From Kiritimatiellia bacterium (GTDB taxonomy: Bacteria > Verrucomicrobiota > Kiritimatiellia > RFP12 > DVOR01): 64,000 bases of DNA. The position numbers were made by a program, and so were the translations under genes. Under the pieces are notes generated by a model. The model did no database searches, was not told where the DNA came from, and saw only the letters and a program-made list of their open reading frames with translations. The DNA is taken from contig JAFXKZ010000001.1 in NCBI GenBank assembly GCA_017531445.1, positions 287,037 to 351,036 of the forward strand, read 5' to 3'. Shown piece by piece: positions 37,346 to 49,100 of the stretch. The stretch's first letter is position 1. The number at the start of each line of letters is the position of its first letter.

Positions 37346-38506
37346 ATGAAGTTCTTCTTAAGCTTCTCTCTTTTTTGCCTGGCATTGATGCCGGGCACGC
37401 TCTCTGCCACAGCCCTCCTGCGCCAGACTTCGGCAGCGCAAAATCAAGTCGCCGCACCGCCGGACAGCGAATTAGTCTATGCGGTAAACGAAGACGGCAC
37501 GGTGAATGCTTACGTGGGTTGCAAGGGTCTGGCCGCGCCGATAAGCGATCCGCTCGCGCTTCGCCTCACGCCCGCCGCTCCGTTTTCCCCCGGGCAACTG
37601 GATATCGGCTCCACCGGCGCAATCACTAAAGACGCCGAGGGTGTTGCGATCTATGGCGTGGGCGTGATCACCATCACGCAGATTCACAAGGAGCCCATCG
37701 GGGCGGTCGACTACGAAGCCTACGCGCCGCCCGGTTCACTCACGCCGCCGTCGGCATCCGTCACCGTGTCAATCGTCGGCAATGTCGCCACGCTCACCGT
37801 AACCTCTGGTCAAATCACCCGCCTCTCGGTGATGGGCAATGCGACCATGGCAGAAGTCGACCTCTGCGCGCGCGATGTGCTGCTGACCGATACGCGCGGA
37901 AAAGTCAAACTCTCGCAGATGCGCAGCAGTGTGATCAATCATTTCGCTGGACGCACCGCCGAATGTTGGTCCGACTTCCCCGCCGCGCGCGCGGCGGATC
38001 TCAACGGCCATGCGCTGTTTGTAGATGCTCCCTCCGGTCATGGGCTTGCCCCCTCCGGCGATGGGCTTGCCCTCTACGCCGCGCGCAGACCCGCCATCGC
38101 CGCCGCCGCCACCATCACCGCGAATGATGCCGTCTCAGGTGCTCTCACCGTCACACAATTCACCCTCGGTGCCAACTCCGTTACCTTGACCGCGCAACTC
38201 TCGGGCATCGATGCAGGCGCCGTGGAATTGCAATACACCCCAACGCTTTCCCCCGCCAACTGGCTCACGCTCACTCCCTCATCGCGCACGCTCGAAGACG
38301 ATAGCCTCACACTCTCGGCACCGAGAATCAGCGGGAAAAGCGGCTTCTATCGCCTTGTGGCCGGGGAGACGGTTTCGCTCTTGATCTCGGTGATGGGCGA
38401 CCTCGATGTGCACGGCAAACTCATCCTGCACTCGCCCTCCGGCAAACGCTTCGCCGTCTCTGTGGCCGATGACGGTACACTCTCGGCAGCAGAGCTCGCG
38501 CAATGA
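37346..38506 (+). CDS. Secreted or virion protein with signal peptide
   Basis: The 386-residue protein starts with a clear Sec signal (MKFFLSFSLFCLALMPGTLS, cleavage likely after LSATA). AAAGGAAA precedes ATG 37346. The body is beta-rich and ends with an Ig-like repeat (SGKSGFYRLVAGETVSLL) and a segment that may form a short chaperone-like or collar region (DLDVHGKLILHSPSGKRFAV). A signal peptide is unusual in a tail operon; it could be exported to the host surface. Its stop overlaps the next start (ATGA). Confidence 0.6.
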   Translation: MKFFLSFSLFCLALMPGTLSATALLRQTSAAQNQVAAPPDSELVYAVNEDGTVNAYVGCKGLAAPISDPLALRLTPAAPFSPGQLDIGSTGAITKDAEGVAIYGVGVITITQIHKEPIGAVDYEAYAPPGSLTPPSASVTVSIVGNVATLTVTSGQITRLSVMGNATMAEVDLCARDVLLTDTRGKVKLSQMRSSVINHFAGRTAECWSDFPAARAADLNGHALFVDAPSGHGLAPSGDGLALYAARRPAIAAAATITANDAVSGALTVTQFTLGANSVTLTAQLSGIDAGAVELQYTPTLSPANWLTLTPSSRTLEDDSLTLSAPRISGKSGFYRLVAGETVSLLISVMGDLDVHGKLILHSPSGKRFAVSVADDGTLSAAELAQ

Positions 38507-38802
38507 ATGAGTTGGATCATCTCATCGCACGCCTCGCCGATCTCGCCGGTCAGCGCGTGCCTGACATGCGCCGGTGGGTGCGGCACGAAGCCGATGCGCA
38601 GCACGTACGCCCCGTCACCTTCTGCAAACAGCGCATCCACGAACTCGCCACGCGCTCCGCGCACCGCCTGGTCGCTGACGCCCGCACCAAGCAGCACTCG
38701 CCCCACGATCCCTACCGGCAGCATCAGGCCGCAAAGGCGATTAAGTATGCACTCAAGCACAAATGCACCCTTGCCGAAGCCTGTCACCAACTGAACTGTT
38801 GA
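38503..38802 (+). CDS. Hypothetical basic protein
   Basis: A 99-residue, histidine- and arginine-rich helical protein, MNELDHLIARLADLAGQRVP, coupled by ATGA to the secreted-protein gene. The end (KHKCTLAEACHQLNC) has three cysteines. It may be a chaperone for its neighbour; no family recognised. Confidence 0.55.
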   Translation: MNELDHLIARLADLAGQRVPDMRRWVRHEADAQHVRPVTFCKQRIHELATRSAHRLVADARTKQHSPHDPYRQHQAAKAIKYALKHKCTLAEACHQLNC

Positions 38803-38805
38803 GTC

Positions 38806-38904
38806 CCCGCTCTGCTCCGCCCCGCCGCGCTCTGCTCCCCGGTTTCTATCCCCTCTAGTCCCTCTAGCCCTTCCAGATCTTCTGGCCCCTGAAAGGAAAT
38901 CCCC
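38806..38904. repeat. Intergenic repeat element R1
   Basis: A C-rich stretch with repeated GCTCTGCTCC-type words, then GGTTTCTA and 9-bp units (inverse of CTAGARGRN), ending in the ribosome-binding box CTGAAAGGAAATCCCCATG. Elements R2 and R3 have the same order. Confidence 0.75.
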
Positions 38905-41064
38905 ATGCCCGCCACCGCCCCACGTCTCACCCTTGAAGCCCGCTCCTGGGCTATTAACGCCCAATGGCGCACCGTCAAGCACCGCTACGGAGTCAAAGGT
39001 AAAGCCCTCATCCGCGTCGCGCGTATGCCGCCGGAGGAATGCATGGAGCAGCTCCTCGCCTTCCTCTCTTCTGAAGAAGGCTGCCAATCGCTCTACCTCG
39101 ATGGCAAGCCGCTCACCGATGAATGGTTGCCGCTTTCGGCCTGGTACGAACGCACCACCGCCACCAATTGCACCGAGACGGTGGAAGTTTACCACGCCCT
39201 GCGCCATGTCTCCGACGCCACCGCAGACGGTCCCTACGTCCTCCATGACGGCTGCACCTACAAAGAATCCCACACCTTCTACTTTGGCGTGGCCAACATT
39301 CCGGAATTACCGGCAGATGCCTCCGGCGTGCAACACCGCATTGAATCCCTCCGCCGCGACGAAGAGAGCGGCCTCTACTCCTGCGTCCTCACCAAACGTG
39401 AACGCCTCACCATCGACATCCCCGAATACGTCACTCACGCAGACGCTACGCAGGTGCGCAGCGAGTCTGCCTTATTGGGCGTGCAGGGCGATCAGGCTGC
39501 GGTGGATGCTGAAGCTGCCGAACGCATTGGTGAACGCGTTCCAGGCGTAGGTGGCGTGATTGTGGGCGTGGCCAAGCGAAAGAATGAAGATTGCACCACA
39601 GACCTCACTGTCACCATCACCGAAGAGCAGGCAATTCCCGAAGCTGAGGTCGTGAAGTCCGAAGACGTATTCACCAAAATCGAACACATCACCGAACAGA
39701 ATCAACCGGCGGCCGAAGCATTGCCAGAACAAGCCGCAGGCAAGATTGTGCGTGTCACCAACCGCAAGACGCCCGGCGGCCGCTTTGATACCACAGTCAA
39801 TGTCACAGAGAGCAAACCCGCCACCGGCGCGGGGAAAGCCTCCGAGACCATCTATGAAAAGAGCAGTTCCGAGCTTCAGCGCAATCAGCACGAAGTGTCC
39901 GCAGCCGAAAGCAGCGCAGGAGAGGGGATGCGAGTAGAGCAGCGCATCACCTTCAATCCCGATAAAACCGCTGACGTAGAGACCGTCACCACCACGGAAA
40001 AACCCGTCCTTGAGGCGGAAGTTGAACGTACCGAAAACGCTTATCGCACGGTCATGCGCACCACCCATCGCCACCAACCCGCCCCGGCTTCGCCGTCGGA
40101 GTTTACACCCGGCACAATTCAACGCGTGACCAACGCGCGTACGCCCGGAGGCACCTATGATTCTGTTGTCGAGACCGCCGACGCCAAAACAAATCTGCGC
40201 GTTGGCACAGACTTCGTCCGGGATGCCTACATGTGGACCGAAATTGAAACCCACCGGGAGAAAACTTCTGCACAATTCTTTGGTCAGGACGTCCAAAACG
40301 GTATCGTCAAACGCGTGGACGAAAAGATGCTTGAAGATGGCACCTATGAAATCCGCACCGTCACGACCACTGAATTGCCGCAGGAAAATGCTGAAGTGGT
40401 CTATGAGGCAAACGCGCTCGAAACAACGGCGCGCACCGTCCACCGCCACGTCAAAACGCAAAATACATCACCTGCGCCGGTGGACGGTCAAATCGTTCGC
40501 AAAAGTTCTAAACTTAATCCCGGTGGCACCTATGATAACGAGGTGGCAACGACGATCGCCCGCGCCAAATCCTATACCATCCTCCTTGCTGCTGACCCAA
40601 ATGGAACCCGTCGCCGAATCACCACCTTTCGGAATCTAACCAAAGCGCAAGCCGACGCCTTTCTTCAAGCCGCGCACTCCGGCAGCGCATCGCCCAATGC
40701 CTTCGGCCTCTACGATGGCTCGTGTACCACGATCATCCAGGAGGGCGATCGTAAACTCCGCACCCGGCGCGATATCGGCACCTACGAAATCGAAAATACC
40801 ACCGGCGATATCCGTATCGTCAGTGCCAATGGCAAGATCTACAAGGTCACCGAAAACATCACCTACCGCTGCGGCGTCTTGCACGATACCAATGTCTCCT
40901 CCACATCAAAGGAGAGTGCCTACGCCAAAGTCGATGGCTACCTCAATCCCGATGTCAAGAATCTTGGCGACGGCTACTGGCAATACTACGGCATCACCGG
41001 CAAGACGATTACCTGGGAATCCACCACCGACTCCGAAGTCATCGAGCACTCCTGGAGCGTCTGA
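38905..41064 (+). CDS. Repeat-containing tail/structural protein
   Basis: The 719-residue protein has an N-terminal domain of about 190 residues and then about three tandem beta-rich units of roughly 110 residues. Each unit pairs a RVTNRKTPGGRFDT / RVTNARTPGGTYDS / KSSKLNPGGTYDNE element with a VTTTEKPVLEAEVERTENAY / VTTTELPQENAEVVYEANAL element. A C-terminal domain follows. Such repeats suit a fibrous or baseplate protein. Start MPATAP is shared with the 41875 gene (MPATGP), and both have the same ribosome-binding box. Confidence 0.65.
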   Translation: MPATAPRLTLEARSWAINAQWRTVKHRYGVKGKALIRVARMPPEECMEQLLAFLSSEEGCQSLYLDGKPLTDEWLPLSAWYERTTATNCTETVEVYHALRHVSDATADGPYVLHDGCTYKESHTFYFGVANIPELPADASGVQHRIESLRRDEESGLYSCVLTKRERLTIDIPEYVTHADATQVRSESALLGVQGDQAAVDAEAAERIGERVPGVGGVIVGVAKRKNEDCTTDLTVTITEEQAIPEAEVVKSEDVFTKIEHITEQNQPAAEALPEQAAGKIVRVTNRKTPGGRFDTTVNVTESKPATGAGKASETIYEKSSSELQRNQHEVSAAESSAGEGMRVEQRITFNPDKTADVETVTTTEKPVLEAEVERTENAYRTVMRTTHRHQPAPASPSEFTPGTIQRVTNARTPGGTYDSVVETADAKTNLRVGTDFVRDAYMWTEIETHREKTSAQFFGQDVQNGIVKRVDEKMLEDGTYEIRTVTTTELPQENAEVVYEANALETTARTVHRHVKTQNTSPAPVDGQIVRKSSKLNPGGTYDNEVATTIARAKSYTILLAADPNGTRRRITTFRNLTKAQADAFLQAAHSGSASPNAFGLYDGSCTTIIQEGDRKLRTRRDIGTYEIENTTGDIRIVSANGKIYKVTENITYRCGVLHDTNVSSTSKESAYAKVDGYLNPDVKNLGDGYWQYYGITGKTITWESTTDSEVIEHSWSV

Positions 41065-41276
41065 TGCACTGTCTCATCCTCCGCGCCCCATCATTCCCCG
41101 CTGCTCCGCTGCTCCGCCCCGCTGCGCTCCCCGCTCTCCGCTCTGCTCTGCTGCTCCACCCCGCTGCTCCGCCCCGCCACGCTCTCCGCCCCACTGCGCT
41201 CCACGGTTTCTAGTCCTCTAGTCCCTCTAGATCCTCTAGCCCTTCTAGCTTTTCCAGCCTCTGAAAGGAAATCCCC
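41065..41276. repeat. Intergenic repeat element R2
   Basis: The longest copy: GCTGCTCCGCCCCGC-type words over about 150 bp, then GGTTTCTAG and six 9-bp units, then CTGAAAGGAAATCCCCATG. No gene seen. Confidence 0.75.
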
Positions 41277-41675
41277 ATGAATCCCACAGACTTAGAGCTT
41301 CTGCGCATACGCCTCGCAGAAACCGAAGCCCTCGCCAATGACAGCCTCGATCTCGCTCTCGGCACCCCGCTACCCGATATTCCCCTCACGCCCCCCGCCA
41401 CACCTCAACAGGAAGTCTTCGGCGGCGGCGCACCCTGCTGGATCCCCGGCGCACTTACCCTGATCGAAGAAGACGGCGCACTCTATCTGGTCCAACCCTG
41501 GATCCTCATCGGCACCGGTGCACCCACCGCCGCCCCGGAGGGTGGTATCCCCGAAAACGACACCCATCCACGCGCCCCCGCATCCCACGGCGCAGACAAT
41601 CACTACGCAGTCAAACTCCCCCTCACCGCACACGCCGATGATCATACCGCAGGCGTCCTGCCCCTGGGCAACTAA
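41277..41675 (+). CDS. Hypothetical tail-region protein
   Basis: A 132-residue proline-rich, acidic protein, MNPTDLELLRIRLAETEALA. The end (NHYAVKLPLTAHADDHTAGV) looks like a short trimeric fibre tip or adaptor. It lies between two repeat elements. No family recognised. Confidence 0.55.
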   Translation: MNPTDLELLRIRLAETEALANDSLDLALGTPLPDIPLTPPATPQQEVFGGGAPCWIPGALTLIEEDGALYLVQPWILIGTGAPTAAPEGGIPENDTHPRAPASHGADNHYAVKLPLTAHADDHTAGVLPLGN

Positions 41676-41874
41676 TCGCCCCTCGCTCCACCTTGCCACC
41701 GGCACTTCCCCACCTTCACCCGTCATTCCCGCCTTCCGGCATTTGGCCGCCCCGCCACGCTCTCCGCGCTGCTCCGCCCCGCTGCGCTCCCCGGTTTCTA
41801 GTCCCTCTAGATCCTCTAGTCCTTCTAAAGCTTCTAGCCCCTCCAGCTTTTCTAGCCCCTGAAAGGAGATTCTC
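41676..41874. repeat. Intergenic repeat element R3
   Basis: A C-rich stretch sharing GCTCCGCCCCGCTGCGCTCC with R2, then GGTTTCTAG, seven or eight 9-bp units, and CTGAAAGGAGATTCTCATG before the next gene. Confidence 0.75.
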
Positions 41875-42966
41875 ATGCCCGCCACCGGCCCCATTTACTA
41901 CCGACCCAACTACAACCGCCAAATCCTCCTCGGCCAACGCCCCGCGCTCCTTGCTGTGAAGACCCCAGGCTCTGCCGCCACCCCCGGCGAACCCATCGCG
42001 CGCTTGCTTCTCGCCTCGTCCGCCTCGGCGGCGCGCTCACTCATCCACCACGCCCCCATCACACTCGTAGATAGTCTCAGACGTCTGAGAAACGCAGACC
42101 CCGCCGCCGCGCGCATCTACACCCTCGAAACTTCCGCCTCCGGCGGCACCCCGCTCTTCACCGACACCTCATCCCTCTCAAGCGATTTCCTCTTTGAATC
42201 CGACTACGCCCGCTCCCACAGCTACTCGCTCACCGGCTACGATGCTGCCAGCCGCTCCGAAGCCGCGGCGCACCTCCAATCCATCGCTGCCCAACTCCAC
42301 ACCCTCATCGCTGCCGAACCCGATCCCCTCACCGCCGCCGCAACGCACCTCTACAACACCGAAACGGTCTATCCCATCGCCTGCGAAGCCAGGCACGGCA
42401 GCCTCATTCAGTCCACTTCGCTTGATTACACCCTCTATGCCTCGCGCTATGCTGCCTATGTTTCCTACCGCCATCGGCACAGCCGCCCCTTCGCCATCGT
42501 CGCCCTCGGGTGCGCGCCGGGGGCGCACATAGAGCTCCCCCTGAAACTCCAATTCTCTGGCGTGCACACCTGCTCCGGAATCCTTTCATCCCTCACTGAA
42601 ATCACTCCCGTCCTCCACCTCTTCGCGCTGGGCGACACCTGGAACAACCGCCTCCCCGAAGCCGCCCCGGCTGCCGGCAATCTTACCCCCATCGCCACCT
42701 ACAGCCCCGGCACCCTCACACTCTCACTCTCCGGCGATGGCGCAAGCCTTGTGTTCGATACATCCCTGCCGATCACCGTCCCGGAAAGCCGCACGATCGT
42801 CTTCTTCGCCGCCTTCGCTCCCGGGCACCAACTCTCCCTCGCGCGCACCCTCTGCCCTGGAAAAGAGATCCCCATCCAAAGCCCCACAGCCAACCTCTGG
42901 AACGGCTTCCCCACGGTCATTGAGGACGCCCTCCAGCTCACCCTTACCGCCACACTTTCCCTCTAA
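41875..42966 (+). CDS. Hypothetical structural protein
   Basis: The 363-residue protein starts MPATGPIYYRPNYNRQILLG and is rich in Ser/Ala/Thr with predicted beta structure in its C-terminal half (SGDGASLVFDTSLPITVPES). It ends the C-rich tail block (about 37.3-43.0 kb), where the plus strand is strongly C-biased compared with the early genes. Possibly a tail or decoration protein; no family recognised. A perfect TCTCAGACGTCTGAGA palindrome lies within it near 42076. Confidence 0.55.
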   Translation: MPATGPIYYRPNYNRQILLGQRPALLAVKTPGSAATPGEPIARLLLASSASAARSLIHHAPITLVDSLRRLRNADPAAARIYTLETSASGGTPLFTDTSSLSSDFLFESDYARSHSYSLTGYDAASRSEAAAHLQSIAAQLHTLIAAEPDPLTAAATHLYNTETVYPIACEARHGSLIQSTSLDYTLYASRYAAYVSYRHRHSRPFAIVALGCAPGAHIELPLKLQFSGVHTCSGILSSLTEITPVLHLFALGDTWNNRLPEAAPAAGNLTPIATYSPGTLTLSLSGDGASLVFDTSLPITVPESRTIVFFAAFAPGHQLSLARTLCPGKEIPIQSPTANLWNGFPTVIEDALQLTLTATLSL

Positions 42967-42972
42967 TCCCCC

Positions 42973-43007
42973 TCCAACTGTCAACTTCTCAAAAATTGAC
43001 AGTTGGA
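42973..43007 (+). terminator. Hairpin after the tail block
   Basis: TCCAACTGTCAA (42973-42984) pairs perfectly with 42996-43007 around an 11-nt loop. No T-run follows, so termination would be weak or factor-assisted. Confidence 0.5.
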
Positions 43008-43035
43008 CATGAAGATTTGTCGCGTAAAAGAATCA

Positions 43036-43047
43036 GTAGACATCTAC
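43036..43047. promoter_or_regulatory. Late-block site 2
   Basis: GTAGACATCTAC, 88 nt before the polyvalent-protein gene. A TATCGGC-ATA-GCCGATA hairpin lies between them (43060-43076). Confidence 0.6.
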
Positions 43048-43135
43048 AAAAAGGTGGGGTATCGGCATAGCCGATAAAATTTCACTTTCGGCATTTTTGA
43101 AACAATGGTGACATTCTGTTATCAAGGATTTCGCC

Positions 43136-46100
43136 ATGGCTTCAAAAGATCTACTTCCGATTTATCACAACGGTCAACTCGAATACTCCTCTTACGACAA
43201 AGCTGCCGAAGCGCGCAAAAATGGAGATGAGGTTGTTCCCCTTCGCCATTTCAAGTTCGAAGACGGTACAGAGCAGTTCGTCTCCTACGAGAAATCTACT
43301 GCTTTTCAGGAGCAGTGGGCGCAGGAAGGACGTCAGGCAACCGAACTCTTTCATGCAATCAATACGGAAAACCCCTCGGAATTAATCACGCAGACCACGG
43401 AAGAGCGCGATGCTGCTTGGAAAGCGGAGAGCGGGCGTTGGGGCGAGTTTGCAGTGGACTACGGCAAGGCAGTTGGCAGTCAGGCAGGACGCATAGTGAC
43501 GCAGATTCCGAAGATGATTGTCGGACTCTCGCAGCTGACCAACGCAGGTTTGGGTTGGCTCACATCCGCAGGCGGGCTTTTACCTAATGCGGTGTCTGGC
43601 CAATTTCACGATTGGGCAAAGGATAACGCGCGTCTGCGCCAGGGCCTTGACCGGTTTGACGAGAAGCACTTGAGCGCAGATAAGAAGTACGACCACCTGA
43701 TGAGCGATGGCGTTCGCACAACGCGTGACGGCATCGAAGGGGTGACCAACCTTGGCGCACAGCTCCTGATTGGTGGTGCCGCCACCAAAGGCGCACAGGC
43801 CGTGAACGCTGCCGCTACAACGGTTAAAGGTGTGGCGCCAGTGGCGCAAGTGGTTGCTCCTTCCACAACCCCATTAACCACTGGACAGATGCTGGTTAAT
43901 GCAGGCAAGCAAGTGGCGACCGGTCCTGGCAAGATCTACGCAGCCGGGATGGCAGGTGAAGCGGCAGGCGAAACACATGCAGCAGCCATAGAGAATGGCG
44001 TAGACCCAAATAGAGCCGCCGAGATTGCCACCATGGACGGCCTCACGTCTTATTTCTTGGCGCGCATGGACTTAGAAAGTGGAGCTATTTCTGCGGCTGC
44101 GGGTCCCGCTGCGAGCAAGACAGCCAAACAATGGTTCTTGGGTGGACTTCTGCGACCATTTAAGAGTGACGTTGCCAAACGTGTCATGCGGAATGTCGCG
44201 TGGGAAGGTGGCTCGGAATCACTTGATCAATGGATGCATCTGTCGCGCCTCCAGGATGCGGGCGTTGAGATTAACACAGAGGATAAGATTCGCGCCACGG
44301 CACAGGCAGGTATCTTCGGAGCCGCGGGTGGTGGCATCGGTGAATTGGGCGGCTATCTTGATTCACGCAGCGAACTGAAGAAATGGCGCCACCTCTTCGC
44401 TATTGAGCATCAGGCAGAAGCGGTTGAAGCACTCAAGCGTGCAGCTGCTGGCCAACCTGTGGCCACTGACGCGCCCGGCGGTCCGGCGGCTATAACGCAG
44501 AATGGCGGCGTGATCTTCAAGGATGGCGCTGTGGTTCATGGCGACGGCACGATTACCACGGTTAACGGCGTCGTCACCGACACGGAAGGCCAACCTATCA
44601 CGATTCGCCCCGAAGTCAATCAGCAGTCTACGATTGATCTCTTCCGATTGATTCGTGAGAGCGACTTGAAGGTGCAGCATCTGCCTGTAGATAGCATTGC
44701 CGTCAACGACCGTGTGAAGCAATTCAAGGCAGATGCTGATGCGGCTACCGGCGTGGTGGCAGGAGAACGCTTACAAGGGGCGTACAATCCGATCCCTGCC
44801 AAGCCAATTCTCGTCATGGAATTTGCCGATGGACACCGCGAGGTCGTAACGGGCCGTCACCGGTTGGACCTGGCCAAACAGAATCAGATGGCGCAGATTC
44901 CTGCCAATATCATCTACGAGAAGGACGGATGGACGATTGAGTCCGCACGTCTGATGGATGCCTATGACAACATTCTCGATGGCAAAGGCAGCGACCAAGA
45001 TTTCGTCAACTTCTTCCGGAACAGCAAGCTTGACGCACAGACGCTGGCCGAACACCCTGAACTCTACGGCCGCAAGCGTCAAGCAGAAGCAAAGCTGTTG
45101 GCCGAAAATGCCAGCGACGACCTCTACACATTCTTCATGGGCAAAGACGAACGCATGACGTTGGACGTAGCTTCGGCCATTGCGCGAGAAGCGCCAATGG
45201 GTGCCAATGCCTACGCCGGTGATATTCAACGCGCAGTGATGCGCGCTGTACTCAACGATGGCGTTCGTGCGACCGATGCTGCAATCATGGCACGTTCCTT
45301 AATGAGTGCCTATAAGCAGCGCATTGAAGCCAAGGGCATCCAGCAGCTCTCACTCTTTGGTGACGATGACTCCTTCCAGTTAGCCATGACGCTCGAAGCG
45401 AAGTTCGCCAGCAGCAAGGTGCGCGAAATTGAGACCGACCTACGCGCACTCAAGCAAGCAACCGGCAAGCAGTCGGGCAACCTTAAAGCTCGCGAAGCAC
45501 TGCTGAAGAAGTATGGCCTTGAATCCTCGGAAGATGTGGAAGGCATGCAACGCGTCATTGGCGAATTGGAAGCCAGGAAGGTGCGCTGGCAGAATTACTA
45601 CACCAACCCCGACCTCGCGCAACAAGCCCATGCCTACGCAAAGCAAGCACTACACCTTGACGATATCGCCGTGGAAATGCCCGACGGCCGCATGACAACG
45701 GTTAACCAAGAAGCAGGAGCCGTGGCGGCTACCAATGCGGACGCCGAAACTGACACTGGAGATAATCCAGATCAGGGCGGCTTTGACTTCTCGATGATGC
45801 CAAAGCCAAAGGCAGTATTACAACCCGTCAACGACTCGATTGAGTCGCGCTTCACGGTGGAAAATGCTCCCCACTTCTCGGTCGTAAGCGATGAGGGGTT
45901 GATGACGGTCGATATCGCAGACGGTGCGACAGAGGCCGAAATTAATCAAGGCCTCAAGCAAGTTCTTTCAACTGCACGAGAAGCAGGCGTAGAAGTGAAA
46001 ATAAACTCACACGACAGGCTTACTAACGTGCAACGAGAAGCCATCCTTGAGCATAATCAATCAACGCCAACGTCAATTGAGCGCCGCTATGTTAAGGCGG

Positions 46101-49100
46101 ATAAATCTAAAAGACCTGGATGGTTGAAGGCAACAAATGGGAAGGTTACTCAGCTTAGCGAACGTCAATGGACACATGTACGTTCTGGAGGTTTCAAAGC
46201 ATGGTTTGGCAATTGGGAGGCATTATCCCGCGGTGCAATTCTCAGGAATGCTCCAGTCGTTAAAATGCCAACAGGATCGATCCCCTATGCGTCTAACAAG
46301 CGAAGTGAAATCAAGAAGCGCCTAACCGACTGGGCAAAGCGCAAAAATTTCGGAGGATTCTACGACACGGAGATCGGGAGAGTTCAAATAGACTTTCATT
46401 CAATCAAGACGACGCTTGGACATCCTCGATGGGGCGAAAAGAAACTTCGAGCCATCTACACCTTAGAAGAAGGCTTTAAGCATGCTGTTTATATTAATAG
46501 CATGCCAGATCTTATTCACGGCAATCTGATCAATCACTATTTCGCCTATAGAGTCGATGACAACGGGACACCGTCTTTAATATTTTGCCGCGCACAAGAA
46601 GATGCTAATAAAAACAGAATCTACTTACACGAATTTTATACCGAAGCAGAAATAATAAAAGGCGGCACTGTAAAGCCCGGAGCGGTCTATGACGCGCTTA
46701 CCGATAGTGCCACCTTTGGCAAAATAATACTAAATCCTCTCTACAATATCAATCCTAAAAATGTTTCGAAAGTTGTAGACGAAAATGGAGAGCCGCTTGT
46801 TGTCTATCACGGAACAGGAGAAGACTTTAAAATCTTCCAGCACTCCAAGATTGGATTCAATACAAAGAATAAGGGCATCTTCGGGAACGGATTCTATGCC
46901 ACCGACCAGCGCAGTTTAGCAGAACGGTATGCAAAGTATAATCGCACAAATGGCAAAGTAATGTCACTCTTCGTAAATATGCGAACCCCCTTTCGGTGGA
47001 GTGATCCAGCGAGTGTTGAGATTGCGCGAAAATTAGGTTTCCCGGAAAGTCGCATTAAGAATGGGAAGCTGCTCCCTCTGGTTGAAGAGCGGCAAATTCT
47101 CGATTTTACGGCAAAACTAAAGAATGCAGGCTACGATGGCACTATCTACACGTACCCTGAGGGCGGCAGTGAGTATTGCGTCTGGGACTCCAACCAATTC
47201 AAGTCTGCTACAGACAATCATGGTGGATATAGCGATGCAAATCCAAACATTGATATGAATGTGGCCGACGAGATGCGTTCGACACTGGAGAGCACGGTGT
47301 ATCCAAACGGTGGACGCGTTCCTGTGGTGGGTTCACCTGCTGCCGAGAAGGGGCGCATACCATTGGCGCTGTACCATGTGGTCGGCATCTATCGCACGCT
47401 GGCGGGGCGTTACCCGAAGGTTGTCAAGGATGCCAACAGAGGCCCGCGCAGTGCGCTGGGTTGGTTTAAGGGCGATACGCAAGATATCGCCGTTCGCGCA
47501 CAACTCTTTGGCCTTGCTGATGCTACGGATATTCAGGCGTTGCACGACGATTTGAAACAGAAGGGATTCTTCCGCAACGAAGATCCGAATTGGTGCGCAC
47601 ACCACTCCAAACGTGTTGTGATTCACGAAAAGCGCCTTTCCCAAATCAAACTCCACGAGGCGCTCAACAAATTGGTTGACCGGCGTATTAAGTCGGGCAT
47701 TCACCAAGGCATTGGCACAAAGGTAATGGCTCACGAACTATGGCACTACATTGACCAGCTTGACGGCGTGAAGGTGCGCGAGCACGGCAACTTCCTTGCG
47801 CACATCTTAAATTTAAAGCAGTCTCACGCCGAAGTTATGCCGGAGACAGCATTCACGACCGACACGGAACTCATCAACGAGGCGACCAACTTCATTGCCT
47901 GGTGGATGGGCATTAAACCTGACCAGGTGCAATATCACAAGCAGCCGAAAGAGGCCTACGCCGAGATGGGCGCAGCATTATGGTTGGATCCCGGAGCCGT
48001 CGCACAACGCGCGCCGAAGTATTATCGCGCAATGATGGAAGGCATGCAGCGCCATCCGAGTGCCATGCGTGCCTGGGAGAAAGCCGTGGCCGCCATTGAA
48101 GGTAAGACTGACGTGAGCGGGCTCATGGATCGTCTATCGGCACAATGGAGTCGTGAGGCCGAAACGGAACGGCGTAGACTCCGCAGCCGCCTACAGCGCG
48201 TGGCGCCGGAAGGGGCGAATCTCTTCGAACGTCTCTACTACCGATTCTTCGGCGCTAACAATGCGATGAAGTTTGCGCGCATCTTTACTGACAAACATGC
48301 GCCAGTTGTCATGGTGGCCAACGAAGCCACCTCTATTGCATTGCGTCAAGCAGAGAAGATGGTTAAGAAGGGCAAATTAACGCAGGACGAATACAACGCA
48401 CTGAAACTGGCTGCCAATGCAGCTGTAGAAGACGTTAGTTACCTCTTGACCCAATATCGCCATCAGTACGGAAGGTCCAAAATCTTCCTGGCAGACCTCT
48501 CCGAGAAGGTTATTCAAGCCTCTCGAAAGCTTGATGTGGATATGCAGACGTTGGCCAAGTACCTCCACCTGAAGCGCGTCATCGAGATTGGCGACCGCGC
48601 AACGGCATTGGGTATCGATGCGCCGACTGCACACAAGGCACTCAATCAGATGAGTCGTGAACTTGGCCTTTCAAAGATGCGCAACGTCATCTCCATGGCT
48701 AATCAATTCCGAGCCGTCTATGAACAAGCCGTTATCAACAACGCGCAAGTCGCCTCCATGCTTGGCCCCGACAATATGCGCCTCCTTCAGCGCAATAAGC
48801 ACTATGTCACGATGCGCCATGTCGATGATGCGGGTCAGATTGTCGACATGCACGAACAGCTTGACCAGAAAGGCAAGGCTGGGCGCGATCCGTTAACGCT
48901 CGCACTCACACAGATGATGCGGATTGGCGGCGGCATATCCACGGAGACGGGTTATCGTTTACACCGTCTGACTGGTAGTTTCAGGGCCACCTCCAATCCG
49001 GTGACTGCAACGGCAGAGACTGCGGTGGCAATCATTGAAGCGGCACAGAAGAATGCCATGATGATTGAATTGGCAGACACACTGGAGCGATTTGAGTTTC

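Noticed and set aside
38784..41894. Antisense peptides with LEGLEDLEGLE repeats in three places
   Set aside because: They arise from the 9-bp minisatellite read in one frame; the similarity is at DNA level and the downstream parts do not match.
41875..42984. Long leftward open frames in the C-rich tail block
   Set aside because: High G+C and few stops give long shadows on the other strand; only the rightward frames have the shared ribosome-binding box.
43097..43125. TTGAAA-17-TATCAA promoter before the polyvalent gene
   Set aside because: The -10 would overlap the Shine-Dalgarno and leave no room for a leader.
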